From positions 124,001-188,000 of the forward strand of contig NZ_VWNF01000011.1 in the NCBI RefSeq assembly GCF_008711175.1: DNA of 64,000 bases, in the 5' to 3' direction. Origin of the DNA: Nesterenkonia ebinurensis. Lineage in GTDB: Bacteria; Actinomycetota; Actinomycetes; Actinomycetales; Micrococcaceae. This document shows, one piece after another, positions 9,447 through 17,760 of this stretch. Each line of letters starts with the position of its first letter. Position 1 is the first letter of the stretch. Made by a program: the position numbers and the translations under genes. The notes under the pieces are model-generated. The model was given only the letters and a program-made list of their open reading frames with translations. It ran no database searches and was not told where the DNA came from.

Positions 9447-10241
9447 TTAATTAATTTTATTCTTTATGACGGCGACCCCGTTGCTCATCGCCTCGGAGAA
9501 TATCTTGATATCGTTACCAAAGGCGAAGATGCGGAATCCAATTTTGTATAGGTCTCTCGCTGTACGGGGGTCAGCAGTCGTGAATCCTGCAAGCTTCCCG
9601 GCATCCCTCGCCGCACTAGCCACTGACCTGAGTGCATTCTTGTAAGCAGATGCCTCAAAATCCCCTGGGACTCCGAGCGAGGCGGCTAGGTCACCATCAC
9701 CAACCCACAGCACATCGATACCGTCCACCTGCGCAATATTATGAACGTTCTCCAGTCCCTCGAGAGTCTCAATTTGAGCAAATATCCGTATTCTTCTGTT
9801 TGCGTCAGACAGCGCCTTTTGAACATCATCTGGCTTCGAGTACGCGTCCCAGGCCACTGAGAACGTGACCGCCCGAGTGCCAGGAATCGGCTCCACTGGG
9901 TATCGGGATGCTTGTACTACGTCCCGTGCTTGGGTTGCATCCCTGACGGCAGGGACCATGATCATCTCCGCACCTAGGTCCAGCGCCCTCCCAATATCAG
10001 CGGGATTGGCCGCCGGAACACGCACCCCGGCAACCGTATCGCGTCCTCTCAGTGATCCTACGCCCATGGCAATCTCCGTGAAGGTCCATCCCGTGTGCTG
10101 AAGATCCCAGAAGACAAAGTCGGCACCGGCATGGTGAGCCAACAGGCCAGCGCCTGGAGTGTTGAATTCCATCAGAAATGTCCCGCACGACACCCCTGTC
10201 TCTCCAAGCGACGGGCTCGCCTGACTATTTGAATCAGTCAT
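9447..10241 (-). CDS. HpcH/HpaI-family aldolase
   Basis: A class II pyruvate-type aldolase of the HpaI/citrate-lyase beta family, 264 residues from ATG 10241. Visible family motifs are FVFWDLQHTG (the position usually written as a DxEH-type motif), VAGVRVPAANPADIGRALDLGA, the metal-binding Glu in QIETLEGLENV, and VGDGDLAASLGVPG. These enzymes cleave 4-hydroxy-2-oxo acids to pyruvate and an aldehyde. An in-frame upstream extension exists to 10292, but ATG 10241 overlaps the preceding gene by only 8 bp, the usual form of translational coupling, and the extra residues do not look like the family. It follows the DapA-like gene, giving two pyruvate-class lyases in one operon. Substrate unknown. 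Confidence 0.82.
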   Translation of the reverse strand: MTDSNSQASPSLGETGVSCGTFLMEFNTPGAGLLAHHAGADFVFWDLQHTGWTFTEIAMGVGSLRGRDTVAGVRVPAANPADIGRALDLGAEMIMVPAVRDATQARDVVQASRYPVEPIPGTRAVTFSVAWDAYSKPDDVQKALSDANRRIRIFAQIETLEGLENVHNIAQVDGIDVLWVGDGDLAASLGVPGDFEASAYKNALRSVASAARDAGKLAGFTTADPRTARDLYKIGFRIFAFGNDIKIFSEAMSNGVAVIKNKIN

Positions 10242-11103
10242 CGGGCTGCCCCAGCCATGGAGAGGTGAGCGTTCCGTCACCGTAACCCTCACGGCCCAGC
10301 TGTCTCTTTACTGCCCCAACAAACTCCCCTTCGTTCCGGGCTCTCGACACTCCGATATCGTCCAGATACCTATTGATCCTCTGCTGGGCGTTGATGGAAT
10401 CCTGTACGTTTCCCGTTCTGCCGTCCCGTATCGCTTCTAGAAACAGCTCAGGATTCGAAGCGCTAACTACGGACACAAATGAGTCAATACCAATGGCTTG
10501 ACTGGCCACAATTAGCTCTTCGTTTCCTTGGTACAGTACGAAGTCTTCGGACACGTCCCACAAAATGCGCTGGGTTTCTGCGATTTCATTGGTGGAGTCT
10601 TTCGCCCCGGCCACATTCGGATGCTCCGCAAGCTGCAGAACAGAGTCCACTGTCAGTCGATTCTTCGTAAAGAATGGATTATGATATACGAATAGTGGCT
10701 TGCCGGACAGCTCAGCGACGGTTTCAAAGTAGTGAATCAACTCCCTCTGGTGATACCCATAATAGATTGGGGGCGTCGCGAAGACGGCGTCCACCGGCAA
10801 ATCTGCAATGGGACGCCACCGATCGATGGTCCGTTGGGTCCCCTCCGCACTCACCCCAGCAATGACAGGAAATTCCTCTCCAAGTTCCTCAAAGAGTAGC
10901 TCTAGTGCTCGACGCCTTGTCTCGTCCCGGAGAGTCAGCCCCTCGCCACCAGAACCAAACATCCAAAATCCGTTCACACCGGCTTTTGCGTTTCTGCGGT
11001 ACAACTGTCTCTGCGATTCCTCATCCAGTGTCTCATCCTCATGAATAAGAGTCGGACATGCCGGGAAAATACCTCGGAATCTATCTGTATTTAGAGCTAC
11101 CAT
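10234..11103 (-). CDS. DapA/NanA-superfamily lyase or synthase
   Basis: A 289-residue class I (Schiff-base) aldolase of the dihydrodipicolinate synthase superfamily. Visible hallmarks are GSGGEGLTLRDETRR (the GTTGE-like substrate carboxylate loop), VIAGVSAEGTQRTID, the Tyr of FVYHNPFF and the Schiff-base Lys of VAGAKDSTNE. Biosynthetic DapA normally has GTTGE and lies with lysine genes; the variant GSGGE loop and the TRAP/SDR/HpaI neighbours point to a catabolic keto-acid lyase such as a 2-keto-3-deoxy-sugar-acid or N-acetylneuraminate-type enzyme. ATG 11103 is used. Its end overlaps the HpaI-like gene by 8 bp. It is inside the AT-rich island. Confidence 0.82.
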   Translation of the reverse strand: MVALNTDRFRGIFPACPTLIHEDETLDEESQRQLYRRNAKAGVNGFWMFGSGGEGLTLRDETRRRALELLFEELGEEFPVIAGVSAEGTQRTIDRWRPIADLPVDAVFATPPIYYGYHQRELIHYFETVAELSGKPLFVYHNPFFTKNRLTVDSVLQLAEHPNVAGAKDSTNEIAETQRILWDVSEDFVLYQGNEELIVASQAIGIDSFVSVVSASNPELFLEAIRDGRTGNVQDSINAQQRINRYLDDIGVSRARNEGEFVGAVKRQLGREGYGDGTLTSPWLGQPDD

Positions 11104-11166
11104 TTTTTCTCCAACCTACTTATAGTTCATGACAGTCAATAATTAATGTTTCCGGGATACATGCAT

Positions 11167-12504
11167 CTAATGACAGATAAAACCTCCACTAATGTCAGGG
11201 GCAGGAAGACAGCCAGCTGCCTGAGGCACAAAAATTCGAGGGAGCCAAAGCGCTATATCTGGGAAGAGAATGAGGCCAAGGATAATCACTGCAAAGATGC
11301 TGTAGATCGGAATCATCTTCCTTACTCCGGCAAAGAATGGCACCTTAGCAAACGACGTCGCTAGAAGAAGCGAGATACCATAAGGCGGAGTCACCATCCC
11401 GAGCGCCATGGTCACAATAACAATGACACCCATATGAACTGGGTTGATATCTGAACTCCTCTGTATTTCAAGGATGATCGGTGCAAACAGGATTATTGCA
11501 GGTGTTGCATCAATGAACTGACCTACGATTACCATCAGTAGAACTAGGAGTATTAGCGTAGCTGCCGCTCCCCCGCCGCCGACATTCTCCATCAAATTCG
11601 CCACGACGTCGGCACCCCCAAAGTATGTGAAGAGCCACGCAAACACAGAAGCACATGAAACAGCGAGTAATGGAAGCGAAGTGAGGACGCCACCTTCGAT
11701 CAAGTCTCGGAAGAAGCGCACGGTATGCTTTCGTGCGAGTATGGGAATGACTACCAATGTCGTGTAAATTACGGCAACCATCCCAGCCTCTGTGGCGGTG
11801 AACTGCCCTGTAAGCATCCCGACCAAGATTAGCCCCGGAACCAGAATTGGCAATGTTGCACGTCTTCCAGCATGGAGCACGTCAATGAACTTAGCACGTT
11901 CATGTTTGGCGGAGCTCTTCACGAAAAAGTAGCTATAGATCATCAGCGAGATTCCGACAGCGCCACCAGGTATGAATCCTGCCAGGAAGAGCGCAGAAAC
12001 CGAAACCCCCGTGGCCGCCCCGTAAATAATTGCCATCACGCTAGGAGGAATCATTATTGCAATAGTTGAGGCCGCTGCAATGAGTGCGGCAGACGATGCC
12101 GGATCATAGCCCTCACGCTTCATTGCTGGTAATAGGACCCTCGAGTTCGCCGCAACATCGGCTGCAGCAGAGCCAGAGATCCCAGCAAACATGATACTGA
12201 AGAGGGCGTTTACCTGGGCCAGACCGCTTCTAATATGACCCACGAGGCTTTGAGCAAACTTTATTATGATCGCGGCTATTCGACTGGAATCCATTTGCTG
12301 CGCTAGAAGCATGAAGAACGGTATAGCCATGAGGGGAACACTATTCACGCCATTGAACATCCGTCCAATTATCGTGGCATAACTAACATCAGCAAAGAGA
12401 CCGCCAACCAGTGCTCCTGAAAGCATAGCTACAGCTACCGGTGTCCCTGTGAATGCTAGCAAGAGAAATACGCCAAGCATCAAGAGAATAGCCAGAGTGC
12501 TCAT
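11167..12504 (-). CDS. TRAP transporter large permease (DctM type)
   Basis: A 445-residue polytopic membrane protein of the DctM/YiaN family, with about 12 hydrophobic segments from MSTLAILLMLGVFLLLAF onward. Family segments include FMLLAQQMDSSRIA, ISGSAAADVAANSRVLLPAM and VTPPYGISLLLATSFA. TRAP large permeases are sodium-driven secondary transporters that import mostly carboxylates delivered by an extracytoplasmic binding protein. It starts by overlapping the stop of the small permease gene by 4 bp (12501-12504), and the binding protein gene lies further upstream, so the full three-part transporter is present. The C-terminal extension after the last membrane segment is about 25 residues and ends unusually with CLPAPDISGGFICH. 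Confidence 0.92.
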   Translation of the reverse strand: MSTLAILLMLGVFLLLAFTGTPVAVAMLSGALVGGLFADVSYATIIGRMFNGVNSVPLMAIPFFMLLAQQMDSSRIAAIIIKFAQSLVGHIRSGLAQVNALFSIMFAGISGSAAADVAANSRVLLPAMKREGYDPASSAALIAAASTIAIMIPPSVMAIIYGAATGVSVSALFLAGFIPGGAVGISLMIYSYFFVKSSAKHERAKFIDVLHAGRRATLPILVPGLILVGMLTGQFTATEAGMVAVIYTTLVVIPILARKHTVRFFRDLIEGGVLTSLPLLAVSCASVFAWLFTYFGGADVVANLMENVGGGGAAATLILLVLLMVIVGQFIDATPAIILFAPIILEIQRSSDINPVHMGVIVIVTMALGMVTPPYGISLLLATSFAKVPFFAGVRKMIPIYSIFAVIILGLILFPDIALWLPRIFVPQAAGCLPAPDISGGFICH

Positions 12505-13085
12505 ACTTCAACTCTTCCTTTAAGCGCGATGTGGACACCCTCATCGCTTGCTTCCTCTTGCTTGAATCCGCCCCGGAATCCCTTTGCAACCCTTTCAACC
12601 GTGAACGCAGTAAGGAACGCCCCGAAGACCGGAAGAGCCGCTGCCATTACAGCTAACGGGAACCCTGTGATGGGCAACCTATTGTGCATCTGATTCTCGA
12701 AGTAAAAATATCCATGGATTAGGATTACTAAACCTACCACTATCGATGCCGCCGCATTTAGTAGCTCAAGAGATAATCTCTTACGATAGCTTTCTATTTT
12801 TCCGGAAACGAGTGAAAAGTGCTCACCTCGTCTGATTGCTGCAGATGCCCCAATGAATATGAGCCAGACAAAAGATATCATTGTCGCTTCTTGGATCCAC
12901 CTCACCGGAGAGCCAATTTGCCTCGAAATTACGTCGGTGGCCACACCGGCGAGCACCCCAAACAACAGGGCACCTGTAGCTAATAGGAGGACATATTCGA
13001 CTGCGTCTAGTACTCGTGTCTTGAGGTTCCGTTCTGCTTGTCCAACAACACTACTCGGTCTAAGGCCAAGTGACATCATCTTCAA
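12501..13085 (-). CDS. TRAP transporter small permease (DctQ type)
   Basis: A 194-residue membrane protein with four predicted segments (for example YVLLLATGALLFGVLAGVA, MISFVWLIFIGASAAI, SIVVGLVILIHGYFYF and FPLAVMAAALPVFGAFLT). The pattern IQEATMISFVWLIFIGASAA, followed by a basic RRGEHFSL loop, is typical of DctQ proteins. It pairs with the large permease encoded immediately downstream (4-bp ATGA overlap). DctQ families are weakly conserved in sequence, so neighbourhood is a large part of the evidence. A start further in (13079 or later) is possible. Confidence 0.85.
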   Translation of the reverse strand: MKMMSLGLRPSSVVGQAERNLKTRVLDAVEYVLLLATGALLFGVLAGVATDVISRQIGSPVRWIQEATMISFVWLIFIGASAAIRRGEHFSLVSGKIESYRKRLSLELLNAAASIVVGLVILIHGYFYFENQMHNRLPITGFPLAVMAAALPVFGAFLTAFTVERVAKGFRGGFKQEEASDEGVHIALKGRVEV

Positions 13086-13127
13086 TCGATTTCTTTTCTT
13101 CGAATACGTCGGCTTTTATTGTCGAAA

Positions 13128-14150
13128 TTAATCGCCCACTGATTGTCGAATCACTTCGAGGAACGAAACGGCGTCGTCGGAAATCTCCCCGGCAAGCTCT
13201 TGCTGATAAGGCTCCGCAATTTCCTGGAATGCCGTGACATCCACATCCTCATGGATCGTGACTCCACGTTCTTCAAGGTCTGCGAAGGTTTCCTCTTCGA
13301 GACCTATCGCCATAGACGGTTGTTCACGGGTGACTTCCAATGCCGCCGCTCGCACTGCGTCGACTTGTTCATCTCTCAATGACTCCAGCGCTTCCGTTGA
13401 GATCCAGAGCACCTGGCCATTCAGCTCGTGATAAGTTAGCGAAACTACCGGCGCAACCTCATGATGGTTGTTCTCTAAGTAGGTGGTAACTGCTCCTTCA
13501 GCCATATCCACCAGGCCAGTTTGCAAGCCTGAGTACAGTTCTGGCATTGGGATATCCACAGTCTGTGCTCCATACGCGCTGAACAAGATATGCTCCGACT
13601 CCGCTGCCTGTACACGGATGGTGTTATCCTCCGTGTCAGCAGGCTCGGATATAGCTTCGCTTCCGTACATGTGCCTAATGGGAAGCATGAAGAGGGAAAG
13701 TGGCTCGATCCCGGAGAGATTCTCCTCAGCTATTCGCCGATACTCGTCGTTTACTTCCTCACTCGAGAACAGTTCGACGGCTTCATCGCTACTTGACGCC
13801 AAATAGTGCAATGAGAGCACGGCTGACTCCGGCATGATGCCTGATGCATTGGCAACAGATGTGATCGCAATGTCAATATCTCCAGCCCGAACTGAATCCA
13901 GGGTGTCTGACTCGTTCCCCAGTTGCCCCCCCGGATACTGTTGTACTGTGATCTGACCGTTTGAAGCCTCCTCAACCGTGTCGCTGAAAATATCAGCAGC
14001 GAATGTTTGCGCTCCACCCTCTGGAGCCTCATACGCCAACCGAAGCTGGATAGACTCAGATTCTTCCTCGCCGTTGTTACCACATCCAGCAAGTGTGATT
14101 CCTGTTACCGCTGCGACTGCTGTCGCAGTCATGACGTTTCGCTTTTTCAT
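13128..14150 (-). CDS. TRAP transporter substrate-binding lipoprotein (DctP type)
   Basis: A 340-residue exported binding protein. It has a basic N-terminus, a hydrophobic segment and the lipobox ITLAGC with Cys23, so it should be lipid-anchored outside the membrane. The DctP fold is indicated by LRLAYEAPEGGAQTFAADIF near the N-terminus, FSDTVEEASNGQITVQQYPG, the carboxylate-binding Arg region NTIRVQAAESE, and PELYSGLQTGLVDMAEG. The ligand is probably a carboxylate, matching the sugar-acid or keto-acid type enzymes of the operon. The start ATG 14150 has an AAGGGA ribosome site in the leader. It is the first gene of the minus-strand operon, with a palindrome about 55 bp upstream. Confidence 0.92.
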   Translation of the reverse strand: MKKRNVMTATAVAAVTGITLAGCGNNGEEESESIQLRLAYEAPEGGAQTFAADIFSDTVEEASNGQITVQQYPGGQLGNESDTLDSVRAGDIDIAITSVANASGIMPESAVLSLHYLASSSDEAVELFSSEEVNDEYRRIAEENLSGIEPLSLFMLPIRHMYGSEAISEPADTEDNTIRVQAAESEHILFSAYGAQTVDIPMPELYSGLQTGLVDMAEGAVTTYLENNHHEVAPVVSLTYHELNGQVLWISTEALESLRDEQVDAVRAAALEVTREQPSMAIGLEEETFADLEERGVTIHEDVDVTAFQEIAEPYQQELAGEISDDAVSFLEVIRQSVGD

Positions 14151-14204
14151 CGCATTGTCCCTTCACTGTGCGAGTGGGCGTGATCGAGCTGACGTCTAGC
14201 TCCA

Positions 14205-14224
14205 CAACGTAATCGATTACGTTG
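14205..14224. promoter_or_regulatory. Perfect 20-bp palindrome, LacI-type operator candidate
   Basis: A fully symmetric 20-bp sequence with core GTAATCGATTAC and a central CG lies 55 bp upstream of the TRAP binding-protein start. The central CpG symmetry is what LacI-family operators show. A weak -10 candidate (TAGACG, minus strand, 14198-14193) would place the palindrome over the -35 region, consistent with repression by the LacI-type protein at 7697-8692. Confidence 0.6.
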
Positions 14225-14305
14225 ATGTAGCTCACATTACTCTCGGCGAGCTCCGAGTGTCAAGGGATCATTTCAGACACGGCAGCAATGGCCTGTTACT
14301 GCAAC

Positions 14306-15739
14306 TCAGTTGGATCTGAATCTCGACCTATTCTTTCTTCTGCGGGAACCTCGACGATGCCGGGGCCCCTCCGCTCCGGCAAGGGCTGCGATCTGCCGTC
14401 GGAGGGCTGAGTCCGGTGCAGCCTCTGCGAGCACCTGACCGGCTCGCAGAGCAGCGTCGCAGGTGGCCGGCTCCCAGGGCAGGAAGTCCAGAGAGAAGGC
14501 ACTGTGGCCCAGCTGGCGCCAGGTTTCGGTGAGCTGACGGCGCGGGGAACGGCCTACCACCTGCTTGCGCAGCTTATTGATCACCAGCTGCGGTGCACCG
14601 GCCTCCGGGAGCAGCTCAGTGTAGGCCTGGACGGCTTTGACCAGTCTGGCGAATCCCACTGGGTCCGGTGCACCCACTGCGATCACCCGGTCGGCTGTGC
14701 TGAGCACTGTGCGAGTCGCGCTGTTGCGCTGCACCGAGGGGGCGTCGAATCCCAGGTCCTGGTCGACGGCGATCTCTGCGGCCAGGTCCACCACCACATG
14801 GTCGTACCGGCTGCGGGTCAGAGCCAGCACCCGTTCCAGTGCCCGCGGGCGCAGCTCAGGCCAGCGCTCGGCCCGGGGCAGTCCGGTCAGCACCTCGAGT
14901 CGGGCCGGGCCGATCTCCACCCCTGCGGCGGCCCGCAGCAGAACATCGGTGTCCAGGCTGCCGAACTCGGCGGCGCGGGCGGCCTGGGCGATGCCGGCTG
15001 ACTCCTCCAACAGTCCCAGATGCACGGCGGCGGAGGCCGCATAGGTGTCAGCGTCTATCAGCAGCGCCGAAGCCCCGTGCAGTGCCAGCTCAGCGGCCAG
15101 GTTCACTGCCACAGTGGTGCGACCGGGTGCCCCAGGGATACCCCAGACTGCGGTGATGTCTGCAGAATTGCGGACGGCTGTCGCCGGTTCCTGCCGCAGC
15201 TCGGAGGTCTCCTCAAAAGGCTCCACCAGCGCAGCGAACTCCGCTTCGGCATCCCGATCACCAGCGAGTTGAGACCTAAAGCCCGCGGGATCGCCTTCAG
15301 GGGTGGTCGACCGAGAGCGTGGCGGGGTTCCCTGTCCTGGTCCACTCGGCTGCTCGGCATCCGCGCGCGGCTCAGCGGTCAGGGGTCCGCCCCCGCCGGC
15401 GGGAATGTCCAGCGCGTGGGCTATCTGGTCTGCTGCGGCGTCGTCGTCGAAGGTGCTCAGCCCCAGAGCAGCCAACCTGCTTCGCTCCAGTGGCGAGTCT
15501 GAAACCACTACCACGGTGGACAAGGACTCCTGGAGCTGGCCGATGGTCGAATCGGTCAGCTGCTCGGTGGCACCGATGATCAGTGCGGCATCTGCCCGGC
15601 CGGTGCGGGCTACTGCAATGAGCTCAGCGAGGTCCGCGCAGCGCCGCTGAATGGTGACCGGGCTGTGCAGGTTCTCCAAGCCGGCGATGTGGTCGGTGTT
15701 CAGCCTGCCGGTGGTGATCACGGCGCAGCGGCGCATCAC
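14306..15739 (-). CDS. CpaE/MinD-like P-loop ATPase
   Basis: A 477-residue protein. The N-terminal ~100 residues look like a receiver-like domain without clear active-site residues (CAVITTGRLNTDHIAGLENL), as in CpaE/TadZ proteins. A charged, Pro-rich linker follows, then a MinD/ParA-type ATPase from about 193: IWGIPGAPGRTTVAVNLAAE (deviant Walker A, GAPGRTT), LLIDADTYAAS and VVVDLAAE. The usual signature Lys of the deviant Walker A is Arg here or absent. TadZ/CpaE ATPases position Flp-type pili; no other pilus gene lies in this window. It is co-transcribed with the SAF-domain protein (4-bp overlap at 15736-15739), and together they resemble a CpaB-CpaE pair. The basic tail ends in RRGSRRRKNRSR-type residues. 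Confidence 0.75.
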   Translation of the reverse strand: MMRRCAVITTGRLNTDHIAGLENLHSPVTIQRRCADLAELIAVARTGRADAALIIGATEQLTDSTIGQLQESLSTVVVVSDSPLERSRLAALGLSTFDDDAAADQIAHALDIPAGGGGPLTAEPRADAEQPSGPGQGTPPRSRSTTPEGDPAGFRSQLAGDRDAEAEFAALVEPFEETSELRQEPATAVRNSADITAVWGIPGAPGRTTVAVNLAAELALHGASALLIDADTYAASAAVHLGLLEESAGIAQAARAAEFGSLDTDVLLRAAAGVEIGPARLEVLTGLPRAERWPELRPRALERVLALTRSRYDHVVVDLAAEIAVDQDLGFDAPSVQRNSATRTVLSTADRVIAVGAPDPVGFARLVKAVQAYTELLPEAGAPQLVINKLRKQVVGRSPRRQLTETWRQLGHSAFSLDFLPWEPATCDAALRAGQVLAEAAPDSALRRQIAALAGAEGPRHRRGSRRRKNRSRFRSN

Positions 15740-16434
15740 TGCTCGTCCACTCCGGCCGGCAGCACAGTAATGGAGTCACCACCGCCCAGGGCAGTGAGCA
15801 GGCCGGTGAGCTCCTCCGGATCCACCAACAGCTCCACAGTCAGCGCGCCTGAGGCGCCGAAGCCGGAGTTGGGCTCTCTGATATCGGCCACTTCGGCCGA
15901 GGCCGCCAACAGAGTCACCTCTCCCTGCGCCTCCGGGCCCGAGAAGCCTCCAGCGGCCCACACATCCACCAGGCGGCCCGGCTCCACCGCACGGGCCAAC
16001 TCGTGCTGGATCTCCACTGTGACGGGCTGGCGCTGATGGGGGTCACGTTCGGCCAGGGCTGCGGCGGGCAGCAGCTCCCCCTCTCCCACAGCCCGGATCA
16101 GGTGGGCGTTCTCGGGCAGCTCGGCCTCAGCGGAAAGGTAAGCAGCTGCGGACTCATCGAGCCGAACATGGACTATCCGCAGGTCTTCCTGGCTCAGCGA
16201 AGTGCCGGTGCTCAGCCCCCGGTCGGCGGCATAGACCGGGGCGGTGCGGTCCTGGGCGGTGACCAGCAGCACAGTGCCCACCACTGAAGCTAGGATCAGC
16301 AGCGCTCCGGCCAGGAGTCGGGGATCGCGCCAGGAGGGCCGGCGAAGCCGAGCAGCAGTGGGCGCTTGGAGCGCACCGGCGGACAGTGCAGCGCTGGGTG
16401 AGGTCTTATCCGTTCCACTGGGTGGTGTGGTCAC
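15736..16434 (-). CDS. SAF-domain (CpaB/RcpC-like) membrane protein
   Basis: A 232-residue single-pass protein with a cytoplasmic N-terminus of about 38 residues, a hydrophobic segment (LLAGALLILASVVGTVLLVTA) and an extracytoplasmic SAF domain (about 65-125: VYAADRGLSTGTSLSQEDL, HLIRAVGEGELLPAAAL). The rest resembles the RcpC/CpaB C-terminal region (ARAVEPGRLVDVWAAG). CpaB proteins sit at the base of Flp/Tad pili. The GTG start at 16434 has an AGGAG ribosome site 6-10 nt upstream. It is first in a two-gene operon with the ATPase. The pair is divergent from the small HTH gene. Confidence 0.75.
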   Translation of the reverse strand: MTTPPSGTDKTSPSAALSAGALQAPTAARLRRPSWRDPRLLAGALLILASVVGTVLLVTAQDRTAPVYAADRGLSTGTSLSQEDLRIVHVRLDESAAAYLSAEAELPENAHLIRAVGEGELLPAAALAERDPHQRQPVTVEIQHELARAVEPGRLVDVWAAGGFSGPEAQGEVTLLAASAEVADIREPNSGFGASGALTVELLVDPEELTGLLTALGGGDSITVLPAGVDEQ

Positions 16435-16589
16435 TGTTATCTCCTGAGATGCACATCACACAAGTGATCAGATGCTAACCGATCAGCACCCCTGCCACCA
16501 GACACGGCCAGCAGGAAAGAGGTTTGAAACCGCCCAAGAACATGCCAGAATAGAAGCAAACACAAACAAACGCCACCCAAGGAGCAGCC

Positions 16590-16805
16590 GTGCGACAGTT
16601 TCTCACTCTTCCCGATGTAGCAGAGGCCCTGAACATCTCCATGTCCCAGACCCGCGCCCTGATCAACCGGGGCGACCTGGAGGGCATCCAGATCGGCGGC
16701 CGCGGACAGTGGCGCGTAGAACAGGCCAAGCTCGATGAGTACATCGAGCGACTCTACGCCGAGCAGCGCCAGGCCCGGGACCAGACGACCGAGCAGAAAG
16801 CCTAA
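16590..16805 (+). CDS. Small HTH DNA-binding protein (BldC/excisionase type)
   Basis: A 71-residue protein that is almost entirely a MerR-like helix-turn-helix (HTH_17): FLTLPDVAEALNISMSQTRA, a recognition helix, then a wing-like IQIGGRGQWRVEQAKLDEYI. It resembles BldC and phage excisionases, which bind DNA as head-to-tail multimers. GTG 16590 is chosen because AAGGAG lies 6 bp upstream. No phage genes surround it, so a chromosomal regulator is more likely than an excisionase. It is divergent from the SAF/CpaE-like pair and converges with the next gene, leaving 11 bp between stops. Confidence 0.8.
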   Translation: MRQFLTLPDVAEALNISMSQTRALINRGDLEGIQIGGRGQWRVEQAKLDEYIERLYAEQRQARDQTTEQKA

Positions 16806-16816
16806 AGCAGGCTGCC

Positions 16817-17338
16817 TCACAGGGCTGAGCTGCGCAGTGCCACGAGGGCCTGCATCGGCAGGGTCTGCACGCCGCCACTACTAGTCCGCACATCGATAAA
16901 GTCCAGCCCCACTCCGCACAGCACCCCCTCAGCAAACACACCCGCTTCCCCCAGCACGGAGACGCGCTCCCTGCTGGCCGCCAGCGCGCGCAATGGTGAG
17001 GCCAGGCCCAGCCTGCGCCGGGTCTGACTCGGCTCCTCCTGCACGATCCACTCCAGTCCCCCTAGGGCCAGCACTGAAGCCTGCGGAATCAGCCATTCCT
17101 GAACCCCAGCGACACCTGCGAGCCAGTCAGCTCCCACCGCATTGAGAACCAGCCGCAGATCAATGCCTCCGCGCAGCCGCAGTCTCAGCTCAGAACCCCG
17201 GTGAGCTCTCAGCCGGTCCGCCATCGGCACCCTGGACCACTCCAGACTCACCGTGGCAGACACCTCAGCCTCAAACTCCAGCTGCCGCTCCGCTGCCGCC
17301 TGGACCTCCAGATCCGCGAAGAGCGATTCCCAACGCAT
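16817..17338 (-). CDS. Conserved hypothetical protein, actinobacterial
   Basis: A 173-residue soluble protein with no signal peptide and no membrane segment. I do not recognise a named domain. It is rich in Leu, Arg and Glu, and the C-terminal half (LIPQASVLALGGLEWIVQEE, then FAEGVLCGVGLDFIDVRTSS) suggests small beta-barrel or Sm-like strands ending in LPMQALVALRSS. That pattern is seen in proteins that compare a stored value over short strands; no function follows from it. The start ATG 17338 is preceded at 7 nt by TAATCT (17351-17346), so the transcript may be leaderless. It sits in the conserved SAF/HTH/Rv3235/SecA block. Confidence 0.7.
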   Translation of the reverse strand: MRWESLFADLEVQAAAERQLEFEAEVSATVSLEWSRVPMADRLRAHRGSELRLRLRGGIDLRLVLNAVGADWLAGVAGVQEWLIPQASVLALGGLEWIVQEEPSQTRRRLGLASPLRALAASRERVSVLGEAGVFAEGVLCGVGLDFIDVRTSSGGVQTLPMQALVALRSSAL

Positions 17339-17432
17339 AGCAACAAGATTAGCCCACCGTGTTGCACACCACTGTTCCTCATGTAGTATGAGATTACATC
17401 AAATTGAACCAAATGAAAGTTATACGTTCTGA

Positions 17433-17711
17433 GTGAACATGATGACATCTTTTGTGCCCAATCAGCCTTCAACCACCGCACCACGGCATATGGGTGCGCC
17501 CACCCGGGAAGACCGGCGCACGGTCACTGCAGGGCCTGCAGGAACGCTGTGGACTGTGGCCGCTGAACACCTGGGCGGTGACGCCACCGACTGGGAGATC
17601 GCCCGGGAATGGCCGCGCTGGCACCAGCACAACCTGAGCAGAATCGGCCCGGACCCCGCCCGACTGCGCTCAGGCACCGTTCTGCGCATCCCACCCCCAT
17701 CTGTCCCATGA
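17433..17711 (+). CDS. Small LysM-like domain protein
   Basis: A 92-residue protein. After a variable N-terminal ~30 residues, the rest reads like one LysM repeat: GTLWTVAAEHLGGDATDWEI, then a second helix, then LRSGTVLRIPPP. LysM modules bind N-acetylglucosamine polymers such as peptidoglycan. No signal peptide is visible, so it may act inside the cell or the domain may have another role, as in LysM proteins found next to Rv3235-type genes. The start could be GTG 17433, ATG 17439 or ATG 17442. It is followed after 49 bp by the Rv3235-type gene in the same direction. Confidence 0.65.
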   Translation: MNMMTSFVPNQPSTTAPRHMGAPTREDRRTVTAGPAGTLWTVAAEHLGGDATDWEIAREWPRWHQHNLSRIGPDPARLRSGTVLRIPPPSVP

Positions 17712-17760
17712 ACAGCCGTTCCGGCAGTCCATCCTCACCACTATTGCAAAGGAGCCTCTG

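Noticed and set aside
10241-10292. Longer N-terminus for the HpaI-like aldolase
   Set aside because: The extra 17 residues overlap the end of the DapA-like gene out of frame and do not look like the family; ATG 10241 gives a normal 8-bp coupling overlap.
7490-14290. Island attachment sites
   Set aside because: I looked for direct repeats and an integrase at both edges of the AT-rich block and found none, so no att sites are claimed.
16590-16805. Excisionase of a prophage
   Set aside because: The HTH matches the excisionase/BldC fold, but no integrase or phage gene is nearby and the position is inside a conserved core block.
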